From Streptomyces sp. TRM68367 (lineage in GTDB: Bacteria; Actinomycetota; Actinomycetes; Streptomycetales; Streptomycetaceae), in assembly GCF_014495685.1 (NCBI RefSeq), contig NZ_JACTVI010000019.1:48970-112969 (forward strand): a DNA stretch of 64,000 nucleotides. The letters are read 5' to 3'. How positions within the stretch are numbered: the stretch's first letter is position 1; every line of letters begins with the position of its first letter. Made by a program: the position numbers and the translations under genes. The notes under the pieces were generated by a model. It worked only from the letters and a program-made list of their open reading frames with translations. It had not been told where the DNA came from and made no database searches. Positions 44,579 to 53,733 of this stretch are shown here, one piece after another.

Positions 44579-44668
44579 GAACGGCGCGCCCGGCGTACGG
44601 CGAGGCGAGGTACCACCGGGCGACCGGGTAACGGGCAGGGCCCGGCCTCGGCGGTGCGACGCCCCCGC

Positions 44669-46228
44669 TCACCTGCCCAGGACCACCCGCCGAGTGGCCC
44701 GCGCCCACCGCACCACCGGCCGCCGGGACCGCGGGGCCGGGCCCGATCGGTCCAGCCACCACTCACGCAACTCGCGCCGTACACGGGGCTGTTCGGGGCG
44801 GCCGGTGAGCAGCAGATGTTCGGCGAAGGCGAGGGCGTCGCGCCGGTAACCACCGGTCATGGGGTGGCCGTTGGCATAGGCGAGAAAGGCCGGCCGGAAA
44901 CCCTCACCGAGAATCTGCGGCAGCTCGGGAGCAACCTTGGCCACGACATCGGCCCGCTTCCCGGCAAGCGCACGCGCCTGCACCGCCAGCCGCACCCGGT
45001 CGAACCCCTCGGGCACGGGCGTTCCGGCGACCAGGGCGGACAACAGAGCGGCTTGAGAGAGAGCGACCCGCTGCCGCGCGGCTTCCAGGGAGCTGCCGCG
45101 CTCGGAATCCACAGGGCTGCTCCGCGCGGGCCCGTTCGGCACGGCGCCCGCGTCCCGCGACGAGCGGCACACGCAGCCGTCGTAGCTGCGGGCAGTCGTG
45201 CCGCTGGGGCGGCACGGGTGGGCGATGGGGGTGCCCTCGCGCGAGCCCGTTCGAGCGTGGGGGAGGCACCCCGCCGGCGCCGGGCTGCGCACCCACCCCC
45301 GGCCAGCCGCAACGCCGGGCACAGGCAAGCGCGGCCCGGCCGACGCAGTCAACCCGCGGCGCTCCTCAGCGCAGGGCTCCGCACCAACCGACATCCGCCG
45401 TACCGCCCCCTCCTCCAGCGCTCCCCGAATCGCCCCCAACTCCCCCTCCAGCTCAGCCGGTTCAGGGAAGTTCTCATCGCGCTCCAGCAGAACACCAGGC
45501 GGCGCCACCCGGAAGGCGAGGTCGGTCAGGATGCCGAGCACCGGCTCGGGCACAGGGTGGGCGTGACTGTCGTGCCAGACGCCGTCCCGTTCGAAGCCGC
45601 CCGCGACATGAACGTACGCGACGGCCTCCAGCGGCAGCTCCGCCAGCGCCTTGGCCGGGTCCTCACCACGGTTGACATGGTTCGTGTGCAGGTTGGCTAC
45701 GTCGATGAGCAGCCGTACGCCGGTCCGGTCGGCCAGCTCGTACAGGAACTGCCCCTCCGTCATCTCCTCGCCCGGCCAGGAGATCAGCGCGGCGATGTTC
45801 TCCACGGCGAGCGGCACCGGCAGCGCCGCCTGCGCGACGCGCACGTTCTCGCACAGCACGTCGAGGGCGTCGCGGGTGCGCGGCACGGGCAGCAGGTGAC
45901 CGGCCTCAAGACGCGGCGAGGCGGTCATCGGCCCGCCCGCCCGGACGAAGGCGATGTGCTCGGTGACCAGCGGCGAACCCAGCGCCTGCGCCCGCTCGGC
46001 CAGCGCGGTCAGCCGCCCCTCGTCGAGCCGCTCCGCTCCTCCGAGACCGAGCGAGACACCGTGCGGTACGACCGTCACGCCGCGCTCCCGCAGCCGGCGC
46101 AGTGACTCGGGGAGATGCCCGGGACACACGTTCTCGGCGACGGCCTCGACCCAGTCGATCCCCGGCATGCCCTCCACGGCGTCCGCGATCTCCGGCCGCC
46201 ACCCGATCCCCGTCCCCAGCCGCTCCAT
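44669..46228 (-). CDS. DUF692 multinuclear-iron enzyme family protein with C-terminal extension
   Basis: 519 residues. The first about 280 form a DUF692 TIM barrel of the MbnB/TglH kind: [56 protein letters not shown] and YVHVAGG hold the His/Asp/Glu metal ligands. A 70-residue low-complexity linker follows, which coincides with an inserted repeat. The C-terminal 140 residues ([33 protein letters not shown]) resemble the extension common in Streptomyces members. DUF692 enzymes oxidise Cys in peptides, often RiPP precursors, with a partner protein. No precursor is recognisable beside it. The ATG at 46228 has GGAGGAGGGG before it. Confidence 0.88.
   Translation of the reverse strand: MERLGTGIGWRPEIADAVEGMPGIDWVEAVAENVCPGHLPESLRRLRERGVTVVPHGVSLGLGGAERLDEGRLTALAERAQALGSPLVTEHIAFVRAGGPMTASPRLEAGHLLPVPRTRDALDVLCENVRVAQAALPVPLAVENIAALISWPGEEMTEGQFLYELADRTGVRLLIDVANLHTNHVNRGEDPAKALAELPLEAVAYVHVAGGFERDGVWHDSHAHPVPEPVLGILTDLAFRVAPPGVLLERDENFPEPAELEGELGAIRGALEEGAVRRMSVGAEPCAEERRGLTASAGPRLPVPGVAAGRGWVRSPAPAGCLPHARTGSREGTPIAHPCRPSGTTARSYDGCVCRSSRDAGAVPNGPARSSPVDSERGSSLEAARQRVALSQAALLSALVAGTPVPEGFDRVRLAVQARALAGKRADVVAKVAPELPQILGEGFRPAFLAYANGHPMTGGYRRDALAFAEHLLLTGRPEQPRVRRELREWWLDRSGPAPRSRRPVVRWARATRRVVLGR
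45157..45272. repeat. Dispersed palindromic element inside the DUF692 gene
   Basis: GGGGTGCC at about 45229 pairs with GGCACCCC at about 45265, with a TCGCGCGA palindrome between; the neighbouring GGCAGTCGTGCCGCTGGGGC block is of a kind I know from Streptomyces intergenic regions. It is translated as the odd Arg/Ser/Pro/Cys linker of the DUF692 protein. Confidence 0.55.
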
Positions 46229-46261
46229 CGTCCCCTCCTCCGCATGACCCATTCGGACTCA

Positions 46262-46288
46262 CATGACCCGCATGACCCGCATGACCCA
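46262..46288. repeat. 9-bp tandem repeat upstream of the DUF692 gene
   Basis: CATGACCCG occurs twice and CATGACCCA once in perfect register, with a related CATGACCCA slightly upstream. It lies in the 5' region of the DUF692 gene and offers spurious ATG codons. Confidence 0.75.
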
Positions 46289-46487
46289 TGGGGCTCTACG
46301 GTCCGCCCAGCTCCCCCGGCTCCACCGGGCCGCCCCTCGGCGTGACGGGGGTATCGCCCCGCCCCCGGCCCGCGAACCCTCGTCCCCGCACGTTCAGAGC
46401 AACATTTGAGGTTCACCGATGAGTTGTCCGCGCGGACGGAGTCGGTACCGGCGTACGGCCGTAGTCGCAGTGAAAGGTGGCCCCACC

Positions 46488-46835
46488 ATGTCCTTCACGC
46501 ATGTGCTCGCCGTTGCCCCGGTGCGCGACATCGAGCAGGCGGTGGCCTGGTACGAGCGGCTCCTGGGCAGGCCGGCCGACACCCGGCCGATGCCGGGGCT
46601 CGCCGACTGGCACGTCTCCCCGTCCGGCTGGGTCCAGGTGTTCCAGTCCCCCGACCACGCCGGATCGACGTTGCTCAATCTCGCGGTGGACGACCTGGAC
46701 AAAGCGCCGTCGGACCTCGCCGGCCGCGGCATCGAGGCCGGGCCGGTGCAACCGGGCTCGCAGAGGGTGCGGTTCGCCGCCGTCCACGACCCCGACGGCA
46801 ACCGGGTCACGCTGATCGAGAATCCCGTGTCATAA
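46488..46835 (+). CDS. VOC-family (glyoxalase/bleomycin-resistance fold) protein
   Basis: 115 residues, one complete vicinal-oxygen-chelate module: HVLAVAPVRDIEQAVAWYER at the start and VHDPDGNRVTLIE at the end. The C-terminal Glu is the usual metal ligand; a matching N-terminal His is at position 5. Its substrate is unknown. GAAAGGTGG lies upstream of the ATG. It is followed by gene remnants, not by a partner. Confidence 0.85.
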   Translation: MSFTHVLAVAPVRDIEQAVAWYERLLGRPADTRPMPGLADWHVSPSGWVQVFQSPDHAGSTLLNLAVDDLDKAPSDLAGRGIEAGPVQPGSQRVRFAAVHDPDGNRVTLIENPVS

Positions 46836-46862
46836 CGCGCCAGCCGGGCGGGCGCCCGGCCC

Positions 46863-47026
46863 GCCGTCGTCCTTGACGAGACCCTCGCCGGGCTCGGCCT
46901 CGACCGCGTCCACCTCGTCGGCATCTCCTACGGCGGCTGGCTCGCCCTGAACCAGGCACACCGTCGGCCGGGCCTCCTCGCCTCGGTCACCCTGCTCGAC
47001 CCGGGCGGCCTGGAGAAGGTGGGCCT
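46863..47026 (+). pseudogene. Alpha/beta-hydrolase fragment
   Basis: Reads LDETLAGLGLDRVHLVGISY, then GGWLALNQAHRR and a VTLLDPGG strand: the nucleophile elbow (GISYGG) of an alpha/beta hydrolase and its following strand. Both the start and the C-terminal half are missing. It passes directly into another gene remnant in a different frame. Confidence 0.7.
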
Positions 47027-47490
47027 GCGCTCCTCCTGCTGCTGGCCTGGGCCGTCGCCGGCACGGCGTGCACCCGGCTGTGCCTGGCCGCCGTACGCGC
47101 GGCGACCGTGGACACGCACGGCGCGACCGCGGGCCGGGAACACCGTCTGACGCTGTACGAGGCCGCGTTCCTGTCCGGCGGACCGCGCCGCGTCGCCGAC
47201 CTGACGCTGGTGTCGATGGCGCGGCAACGGCGGCTGCTGCTCGCCCACACCGGCTGGGCCACCGTCGTCGATCCGCGCGGGCGGGACGAGGTGGAGCGGT
47301 CGGTCATCGCGGCCATCGGGCCCGAGGGACAGTCCCGCATCGCGCCGGTGCGGGCCGCCGCGGCCACCGCCGACCCGGTGCGGGCGACGCAGGCGGGCGC
47401 GCATCCAGAGGCGACGGCCGCGGCGGAGAACACCAGGGCGGTGTACGTCGCGGTGGAGCGCAACGACGCGGCCTGGCCGACGGACCGGGC
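47027..47490 (+). pseudogene. TIGR04222-type membrane protein fragment
   Basis: The frame starting at 47027 reads ALLLLLAWAVAGTACTRLC, then LYEAAFLSGGPRRVADLTLV, ATVVDPRGRDEVERSVIAA and PVRAAAATADPVR, the N-terminal part of the TIGR04222 family. The initiation codon is lost at the junction with the hydrolase fragment, and the second membrane segment and glycine-rich end are absent. TIGR04222 proteins are often encoded beside DUF692 proteins in Streptomyces, and one lies 0.8 kb away. Confidence 0.65.
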
Positions 47491-47550
47491 TGCCGTCTGC
47501 GGGTTGTCTGTGGCTGGTCGCGCAGTGCCCCGCGCCCCTTACGGGGCGCT
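47491..47550. repeat. Dispersed Streptomyces intergenic repeat, copy C
   Basis: Contains GCGGGTTGTCTGTGGCTGGT and ends in the hairpin that closes hemQ. It replaces the 3' end of the TIGR04222 remnant. Confidence 0.65.
47532..47549. terminator. Hairpin terminator of hemQ
   Basis: GCGCCCC and GGGGCGC form a seven-pair stem with a four-base loop, touching the hemQ stop codon. Confidence 0.65.
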
Positions 47551-48280
47551 AGGCGAGCCCGGCGACCAATTCGGTGACCGACTTGCGGCGGCCCGTGAAG
47601 AACGGGATCTCCTCGCGGACGTGCCTGCGGGCCTCCGAGCCGCGGAGGTGGCGCATGAGGTCGACGATGCGGTGGAGGTCGTCGGCCTCGAAGGCGAGGA
47701 TCCACTCGTAGTCGCCGAGGGAGAAGGAGGCGACCGTGTTGGCGCGCACGTCCGGGTAGCCGCGGGCCATCTTGCCGTGGTCGGCGAGCATGCGGCGGCG
47801 GTCCTCGTCCGGCAGCAGGTACCAGTCGTACGAGCGCACGAACGGGTAGACGCTGACGTAGTCGCGGGGCGTCTCGTCGGCGAGGAACGCCGGGATGTGC
47901 GCGCGGTTGAACTCGGCGGGGCGGTGCAGCGCCATGTTCGACCAGACCGGCGTGAGCGCGCGGCCCAGCTTCGTGCGGCGGAAGAGGTTGTACGCCTCCT
48001 GGAGCTGGTCGCTGGTCTCGGCGTGCCACCAGATCATCAGGTCGGCGTCGGCGCGCAGACCGGACACGTCGTACGTGCCGCGGATCGTGACGTCCTTGGC
48101 GGCGAGCTGGTCGAACAGCTCCTGGACCTCGTCGGCGTACCCGGCGCGGTCCTCGGGGAGCACGTCCTTCAGCTTGAAGACGGACCAGAGGGTGTAGCGG
48201 ATGACCTCGTTGAGGTCCTTGGCCAGCTTGCCCTTGTTCGGGATCCGGTCGGGCGCGGTGGTGGGGGCGTCGTCACTCAT
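47549..48280 (-). CDS. hemQ: Coproheme decarboxylase HemQ/ChdC
   Basis: 243 residues of the chlorite-dismutase-like fold. [14 protein letters not shown] near the start, [19 protein letters not shown], the [13 protein letters not shown] strand, [18 protein letters not shown] with the conserved Tyr and Arg-rich loop, and a [16 protein letters not shown] end are typical of the actinobacterial decarboxylase. It converts coproheme to haem b by removing two carboxyl groups, the last step of the coproporphyrin-dependent route. It follows cgoX by 5 bases on the same strand, forming a two-gene haem operon. Confidence 0.95.
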   Translation of the reverse strand: MSDDAPTTAPDRIPNKGKLAKDLNEVIRYTLWSVFKLKDVLPEDRAGYADEVQELFDQLAAKDVTIRGTYDVSGLRADADLMIWWHAETSDQLQEAYNLFRRTKLGRALTPVWSNMALHRPAEFNRAHIPAFLADETPRDYVSVYPFVRSYDWYLLPDEDRRRMLADHGKMARGYPDVRANTVASFSLGDYEWILAFEADDLHRIVDLMRHLRGSEARRHVREEIPFFTGRRKSVTELVAGLA

Positions 48281-48285
48281 GGTCC

Positions 48286-49734
48286 TTATTCTCCCGCTTC
48301 CGCCTGCGGGCTCCGCACCGGGTCCTGCGCTCCGGCCCGGTCGTCCTGGATCTTGTCCACGGCGGCGTACGCGCTCGCGATGCAGGCCGGGATGCCGACG
48401 CCGTCGTACGGCGCGCCGCACACGGCCAGGCCCGGCAGTTCGGCGAGGCGGTCGCGGATGCGGGCCACGCGCGCGTGATGACCGACGGGGTACTGGGGCA
48501 GTCCGTCGTCCCAGCGGGTGACGCGGGTCTCGACGGGGGCGGCGGTCAGGCCGGTCGCCTCCTTGAGGTCGTGCCGGGAGACCTCCACCAGCTCGGCGTC
48601 GTGACGCCGGAGGATCTCGCTCTCGCCGAACCGGCCGACGGAGGTGCGCAGGACGAGGAGGTCGGGGCGCTCCTCGGTGACCCAGCCCCACTTCTGGGAG
48701 GAGAACGTGGACGCCTTGATGGTGCGCCCGTCGACGGGCGGCACGAGGAAACCGCTGCCCTCGGGGAGGGCGGTCTCGGTGCGGCGGTAGGCGAGGGTCA
48801 CCAGGGCCATCGAGGCGTACTCGACGGCGGCCAGCTCGGCGGCGGCGGCCGGGGTCTCGGCGCGCAGCAGGCGGGCGGCGGCCGGGGCGGGTACGGCCAC
48901 GACGACGCCGTCGGCGCGCAGGACGCGGTCCCCGGCGGTGACGCGCCAGCCGCCCTGCGGCTCGCGGCACAGCTCGGTCACCGGTGTCCGGGTGAGGATC
49001 TCGCCGCCCCGGGACCGTACCGACTCGGCGACGGCGAGCGGCAGCCGGCCCACGCCGCCCTCGATGCCCATGAACACCGGGCCGGTCTGCTGGTTGGCGG
49101 CGGCCTTCGCCTGGATCTCGCGGACCCCCTCCGTCAGGGACGTGTGGGTCCTGGCCACCTGGTAGAGCTGCGGGACCGCCGAGCGCATCGAGATGCGGTA
49201 CGCGTCGCCCGCGTACACCCCGCCGAGCAGCGGCTCCACGAGACGGTCGACGACCTCGCGGCCCAGCCTCGCCGCCACGAACTCGCCGACCGCGACGTCG
49301 TCCCCGACCTCGGTGCGGGGCAGGTCGGCGTCCTGCCCGATCCGGGCGAGCCCCTCGTCGGTCAGGACGCCGGCCAGCGCGGAGGCGGTGCCGGGCACGC
49401 CCATGACGTGGCCCTTGGGCATGGGGCGCAGCGCGCCGCGGGTCCAGATCGAGGCGGTCGCCGTGGCCGGCGGCTGGAGCCGCTCGCCGAGGCCCACGTC
49501 GCGCGCGAGGGCGACGGCCTCCGGTCTGCGCGCCAGCATCGACTCGGCGCCGAGGTCGACGCCGGCGCCCGCGATCTCGCCGGGCAGCAGCTTGCCGCCG
49601 ACGCGGTCCGACGCCTCCAGCACCGTCACCCGCGCTCCGCGCTCCAGCAGCCGGTGCGCCGCGGCCAGTCCGGCGATGCCGGCCCCGATGACGACGACAT
49701 GCCCCGTGCCCGCACGGGATTCCTCTTCGCGCAT
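48286..49734 (-). CDS. cgoX: Coproporphyrinogen III oxidase (HemY/CgoX type)
   Basis: 482 residues. The FAD-binding start [20 protein letters not shown] and [16 protein letters not shown], the DLGAESML segment, [20 protein letters not shown] and a C-terminal [18 protein letters not shown] give the HemG/HemY-type flavoprotein. In Gram-positives it oxidises coproporphyrinogen III to coproporphyrin III. It lies directly upstream of hemQ. Databases also call it hemG or hemY. Confidence 0.94.
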   Translation of the reverse strand: MREEESRAGTGHVVVIGAGIAGLAAAHRLLERGARVTVLEASDRVGGKLLPGEIAGAGVDLGAESMLARRPEAVALARDVGLGERLQPPATATASIWTRGALRPMPKGHVMGVPGTASALAGVLTDEGLARIGQDADLPRTEVGDDVAVGEFVAARLGREVVDRLVEPLLGGVYAGDAYRISMRSAVPQLYQVARTHTSLTEGVREIQAKAAANQQTGPVFMGIEGGVGRLPLAVAESVRSRGGEILTRTPVTELCREPQGGWRVTAGDRVLRADGVVVAVPAPAAARLLRAETPAAAAELAAVEYASMALVTLAYRRTETALPEGSGFLVPPVDGRTIKASTFSSQKWGWVTEERPDLLVLRTSVGRFGESEILRRHDAELVEVSRHDLKEATGLTAAPVETRVTRWDDGLPQYPVGHHARVARIRDRLAELPGLAVCGAPYDGVGIPACIASAYAAVDKIQDDRAGAQDPVRSPQAEAGE

Positions 49735-49891
49735 GTCATCAGCCTCTCAGACCCCACTGACAGTCCGGTCTCGGGCCGCCGTTCTTCACGAGTCCCGACC
49801 GTGACCGCTTCGGGACCCTTCCGTGCCAACGTTCCGCACCACCCCGGCGTCGAAGGAGCGTCAGTTGTCACGACCTCGGGAGGATGCCCAC

Positions 49892-50880
49892 ATGCGCGCA
49901 CGACGATCCGTACGGCCCGTCCAGGCCATGGCCGCTGTTCTGCTGGCCGCGGCCCTCGCGCTCACCGGTTGCAGCGGCAGCGACGACTCGGGCGGAAGCG
50001 GCACCACCGCGGACCGGGGAGTCGCCGCGCGCTCGGATGCGAAGGGCGGCGCGCAGGAGGCCGCCCCGGGCGGCGGCGCGAGCGGTTCCCGGACGACCGC
50101 ACCGGCCAAGCTGCCGGCGAGCCACATCGTCCGCACCGCCTCCCTGACCGTGCAGGTCAAGGACGTCCCGAAGGCCCTCGACGAGGCCCGCACCACCGCC
50201 GAGAACGCGGGCGGCTACGTCAGCGACGAGACCACCCGCCGGGATGAGGAGGGCAGCGAGCACACCCGGGTCGTGCTGCGGGTGCCCACCCGGGCGTACG
50301 ACGAGGTCCTCAACGACCTTCAGGGCGCCGGCAAGCTGATCGAGCGCACGGCGAAGGCGCAGGACGTCACCGACCAGGTCGTCGACGTGGACAGCCGGAT
50401 CAAGTCGCAGCGCGCCAGCCTGGCCCGCATCCGCGCGCTGATGGACCGGGCCACCCGGCTCAGCGACGTGGTGACCCTGGAGGGCGAACTGAGCGCCGCC
50501 AGGCCGACCTGGAGGCCCTGCTCGCGCAGCAGGCGTCCCTGAAGGACCGCACCAGCCTGGCCACCATCACCCTCTCCCTGTCCGAGACACCGGTGAAGAA
50601 GGCCGCCAAGGGCGACGACGACCCCGGGTTCGTGGACGCGCTGTCGGGCGGCTGGAACGCGTTCGTGACGATGCTGCGCTGGCTCGCGGTGGCCCTCGGC
50701 GCGCTGCTGCCGTTCGCCGCGGCCACGGCGCTGCTCGTGCTGCTGTGGCTGCGGGTCGTACGGCCCCGGCTGCCGCGCCGCCCGGCCACCGCGAGCGCGA
50801 TGACGGCGCTGGGTCCGCTGCCGACGGCCCGCCGGGCACCCGAGCCGACGAGCCCCGAGGAAGGCGGCGGACAGGACTGA
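49892..50880 (+). pseudogene. DUF4349 lipoprotein gene with a -1 frameshift
   Basis: The ATG at 49892, after GGGAGGATG, opens a lipoprotein signal with lipobox LTGC, then the DUF4349 domain: SHIVRTASLTVQVKDVPKAL, GGYVSDET, VVLRVPTRAYDEVL. At about 50488-50495 the reading LEGELS is followed in frame by AARPTW and a stop at 50542. Inserting one C restores the expected RRQADLEALLAQQASLKDRT, the transmembrane helix and the basic tail, up to a TGA at 50880. So one base is missing. It may be a real null allele or a sequencing error in a CGCCGCC run. Confidence 0.85.
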
Positions 50881-50907
50881 AATGCCGGACCCCCGTAGCG
50901 TGTTCGC

Positions 50908-52305
50908 ATGAGCATGAGCCGTGCAGGGGGGACGAGACAGCGCCTGGTCGTGATCGGCGGCGACGCCGCGGGCATGTCCGCGGCGTCACAGGCACGCCGC
51001 CTGAAGGACCCGGACGCGCTGGAGATCGTGGCGTTCGAACGCGGCCACTTCACCTCCTACTCGGCGTGCGGCATCCCGTACTGGGTGGGCGGCGACGTCA
51101 CCGACCGGGACCAGCTGATCGCCCGCACGCCCGAGGAGCACCGCGCCCGCGGCATCGGCCTGCGCCTGCGCACCGAGGTCACGGAGATCGACGCGGACCG
51201 GGGGCGGGTACGCGCGCGTGACGTGGATTCCGGCGCCGACTCCTGGACGTCGTACGACCACCTCGTGATCGCGACCGGCGCCCGGCCGGTCCGGCCGCCG
51301 CTGCCGGGCGTCGACGCGCCCGGCGTGCACGGCGTGCAGACCCTGGACGACGGTCAGGCCCTGCTGGACACCCTCACGCGTACGCGTGCCCGCCGCGCCG
51401 TGGTGGTCGGCGCCGGGTACATCGGCGTGGAGATGGCCGAGGCGCTCATCAACCGCGGCTACGAGGTGACGGTCGTCAACCGCGGCAGCGAACCGATGGC
51501 CACCCTCGACCCCGACATGGGCCGCCTGGTGCACACGGCCATGGAGGGTCTGGGCATCACCATGGTCAACGACGCCGAGGTCACCAAGATCCTCACCGGC
51601 GACGACGGGCGGGCGCGGGCGGTGGCCACGGAGGACGCCGCATTCCCGGCGGACGTCGTCGTCCTCGGCATCGGCGTACGCCCTCAGACGGCGATCGCGC
51701 GCGCGGCAGGGCTGCCCCTGGGCGACCACGACGGTCTGCTCACCGACCTGGCGATGCGGGTGCGCGGGCACGAGAACATCTGGGCCGGCGGCGACTGCGT
51801 CGAGGTCCTCGACCTGGTCTCCGGCCGCGAACGGCACATCGCGCTGGGCACCCACGCCAACAAGCACGGCCAGATCATCGGCACCAACATCGGCGGCGGC
51901 TACGCCACGTTCCCGGGCGTGGTCGGCACGGCCGTCAGCAAGGTCTGCGACCTGGAGATCGCCCGCACCGGCCTGCGCGAGAAGGACGCCCACCGCGCGG
52001 GCCTGAAATTCGAAACGGTCACCATCGAATCGACGAGCCGCGCCGGCTACTACCCCGGCGCGGCCCTCATGACCGTCAAAATGCTCGCCGAACACCGCAC
52101 CGGACGCCTGCTCGGCGTCCAGATCGTCGGCAGGGAGGGCGCGGGCAAGCGCGTGGACATCGCGGCCGTGGCTCTGACGGCCGGCATGACAGTGGAGCAG
52201 ATGACGACCCTGGACCTGGGGTATGCGCCACCGTTCTCGCCGGTGTGGGACCCGGTACTGGTAGCGGCCCGTAAGGCAGTACGGGCGGTAGGACAGCGTC
52301 CCTAG
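50908..52305 (+). CDS. CoA-disulfide reductase-like FAD/NAD(P) oxidoreductase
   Basis: 465 residues of the class III pyridine-nucleotide disulfide oxidoreductases. LVVIGGDAAGMSAA binds FAD, the single redox C54 is in TSYSACGIPYW, VVVGAGYIGVEMAEAL binds NAD(P)H, and IWAGGDCVEV is the second FAD motif. A C-terminal dimerisation domain follows. One active cysteine suggests a CoA-disulfide reductase or NADH oxidase rather than a dithiol enzyme. No rhodanese domain is fused. ATGs at 50908 and 50914 are both possible. Confidence 0.88.
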   Translation: MSMSRAGGTRQRLVVIGGDAAGMSAASQARRLKDPDALEIVAFERGHFTSYSACGIPYWVGGDVTDRDQLIARTPEEHRARGIGLRLRTEVTEIDADRGRVRARDVDSGADSWTSYDHLVIATGARPVRPPLPGVDAPGVHGVQTLDDGQALLDTLTRTRARRAVVVGAGYIGVEMAEALINRGYEVTVVNRGSEPMATLDPDMGRLVHTAMEGLGITMVNDAEVTKILTGDDGRARAVATEDAAFPADVVVLGIGVRPQTAIARAAGLPLGDHDGLLTDLAMRVRGHENIWAGGDCVEVLDLVSGRERHIALGTHANKHGQIIGTNIGGGYATFPGVVGTAVSKVCDLEIARTGLREKDAHRAGLKFETVTIESTSRAGYYPGAALMTVKMLAEHRTGRLLGVQIVGREGAGKRVDIAAVALTAGMTVEQMTTLDLGYAPPFSPVWDPVLVAARKAVRAVGQRP

Positions 52306-52391
52306 GGGCGCGGGGCTGTATCGATATGCGGCTCCGCCGCGTGGGCGCGACCAGCCACGAACAACCCGCACCCGGCATCGCCGCACCCCTA
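52302..52391. repeat. Dispersed Streptomyces intergenic repeat, copy D
   Basis: Starts on the stop codon of the preceding gene (CCTAGGGGCGCGGGGCTG) and contains ATCGATATGCGGCTCCGCCG and GACCAGCCACGAACAACCC. In reverse complement it matches copy B closely over about 60 bases. Confidence 0.75.
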
Positions 52392-52413
52392 CGGCGCTCC
52401 CCGCGGAAACGGA

Positions 52414-52734
52414 CTACGCACTGCCGTTGATCCGGTCGATAACCTGCCGCGCCTGTTCCGCCGGCGGCCGGGACGGCAACGAGGACACCGATGCCGCCGC
52501 AACCGCCGGAGGCTGCGGCGCCGCCGCCGGCTTCGCATGGCTGCCCCCCGAAACCGACCGCAACCGATGACTCACCGCCTCTTCCAACGTCACCGGCCGC
52601 TGCATCTGGGACGCCAGCCGCCCGGCCTCCTGGCCGAGCCGCGCCACGTCCTCCCACGGCAGCGGCACCACCAGCGTCAGTTCCGCCTCGCCGTCGGGCA
52701 GCGCCTGCATCGGAGGAGCGTTTCGGTCGTTCAT
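52414..52734 (-). CDS. Small conserved hypothetical protein
   Basis: 106 residues, ATG at 52734 with GAGGAACC upstream. The conserved-looking block is EAELTLVVPLPWEDVARLGQ followed by a helix EAGRLASQMQRPVTLEEAVS; the C-terminal half is Ala/Pro-rich and ends ARQVIDRING. No membrane segment. Not recognised; it may be an accessory of DNA- or division-related proteins but nothing here shows it. Confidence 0.6.
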   Translation of the reverse strand: MNDRNAPPMQALPDGEAELTLVVPLPWEDVARLGQEAGRLASQMQRPVTLEEAVSHRLRSVSGGSHAKPAAAPQPPAVAAASVSSLPSRPPAEQARQVIDRINGSA

Positions 52735-52860
52735 CGCCTGGTTCCTCACGTCGTGCCCCGCGACCGCCTTCCCCGTGCCGCGGGAGGTTGAGGACACATA
52801 CGGACACACGGACGGCGGCGTTCACCGATTCGCCGAACCCGGCGCGGGCACTCATCCCTT

Positions 52861-53679
52861 GTGGTCATCCCCGTCCATGACGTGAACCCCGCACGGCGCA
52901 CCCCGTGGCTGACGTACGCTCTGCTCGTCGCGAACTTCGTCGTCTTCCTCGCCACGCCCGGTGTCGTCAGCTCCCTCGCGGGCGAGAGCAGCCTGGCCCA
53001 GCTGTGCGACCTCCAGGCGTTCCTGGACCGGTACGCGGTGGTGCCGCGCGAGTTGATCCACCATCAGATGCCGCGGCTGGTACCCACGGGCGAGGTCGCC
53101 GTGGGCCCGCGGGGTCCGGGCTGTGTCGTCGGCCCGCCGGGGTACGACAAGTCACCGGAGCTGAGCGCCCTGACAGCGATGTTCCTGCACGGCAGCTGGC
53201 TGCACCTGCTGGGCAACATGCTGTTCCTGTGGATCTTCGGCAACAACATCGAGGACCGGATGGGCCACATCCGCTTCCTGCTCTTCTACGGCGTCTGCGG
53301 ATACGCGGCGTCGTACGGGTTCGCGCTCCTCAACGCCGACTCGGGCGCCCCGCTGATCGGCGCCTCCGGAGCGATCGCCGGGGTGCTCGGTGCCTATCTG
53401 GTGCTGTATCCGAGGGCCCGGGTGTGGGTCCTCGTCCCGTTCCTGATCTTCCTGCCGCTGCGGCTGCCGGCCTGGATCGTGCTGGGCCTGTGGTTCGTGC
53501 TGCAGGCGGTCTACTCGTCCGGCGGGGGCGTCTCCGACGCCGGCACCGTGGCGTACGCGGCGCACATCGTCGGGTTCGTCGCCGGCATGCTGATCGCCTG
53601 GCCGCTGCGGCCCGGCACTCCGCCGCCCCCGGAGTCGCGAGGCGTGCTGTTCGGCAGGCGCGCACGGCCGGGCTGGTGA
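52861..53679 (+). CDS. Rhomboid-family intramembrane serine protease
   Basis: 272 residues, six hydrophobic segments. The catalytic S169 is in LIGASGAIAG and the partner H235 in AYAAHIVGFVAG; HGSWLHLLGNMLFLWIFGNN is the conserved loop-1 and helix-2 region. A long soluble insert with Cys (CDLQAFL and GPGCVVG) lies between helices 1 and 2, as in many actinomycete rhomboids. It cleaves membrane proteins in the lipid bilayer; substrates unknown. GTG start at 52861. Confidence 0.93.
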   Translation: MVIPVHDVNPARRTPWLTYALLVANFVVFLATPGVVSSLAGESSLAQLCDLQAFLDRYAVVPRELIHHQMPRLVPTGEVAVGPRGPGCVVGPPGYDKSPELSALTAMFLHGSWLHLLGNMLFLWIFGNNIEDRMGHIRFLLFYGVCGYAASYGFALLNADSGAPLIGASGAIAGVLGAYLVLYPRARVWVLVPFLIFLPLRLPAWIVLGLWFVLQAVYSSGGGVSDAGTVAYAAHIVGFVAGMLIAWPLRPGTPPPPESRGVLFGRRARPGW

Positions 53680-53733
53680 GAGCGCGGCCGACTGCGGCGT
53701 CACAAGGACACGATCAGACGAACACCGGCGGAA

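Noticed and set aside
47108..48478. 456-codon open frame across the hemQ and cgoX region
   Set aside because: Only its first about 130 codons carry a real (broken) TIGR04222 sequence; the rest is antisense to the haem genes.
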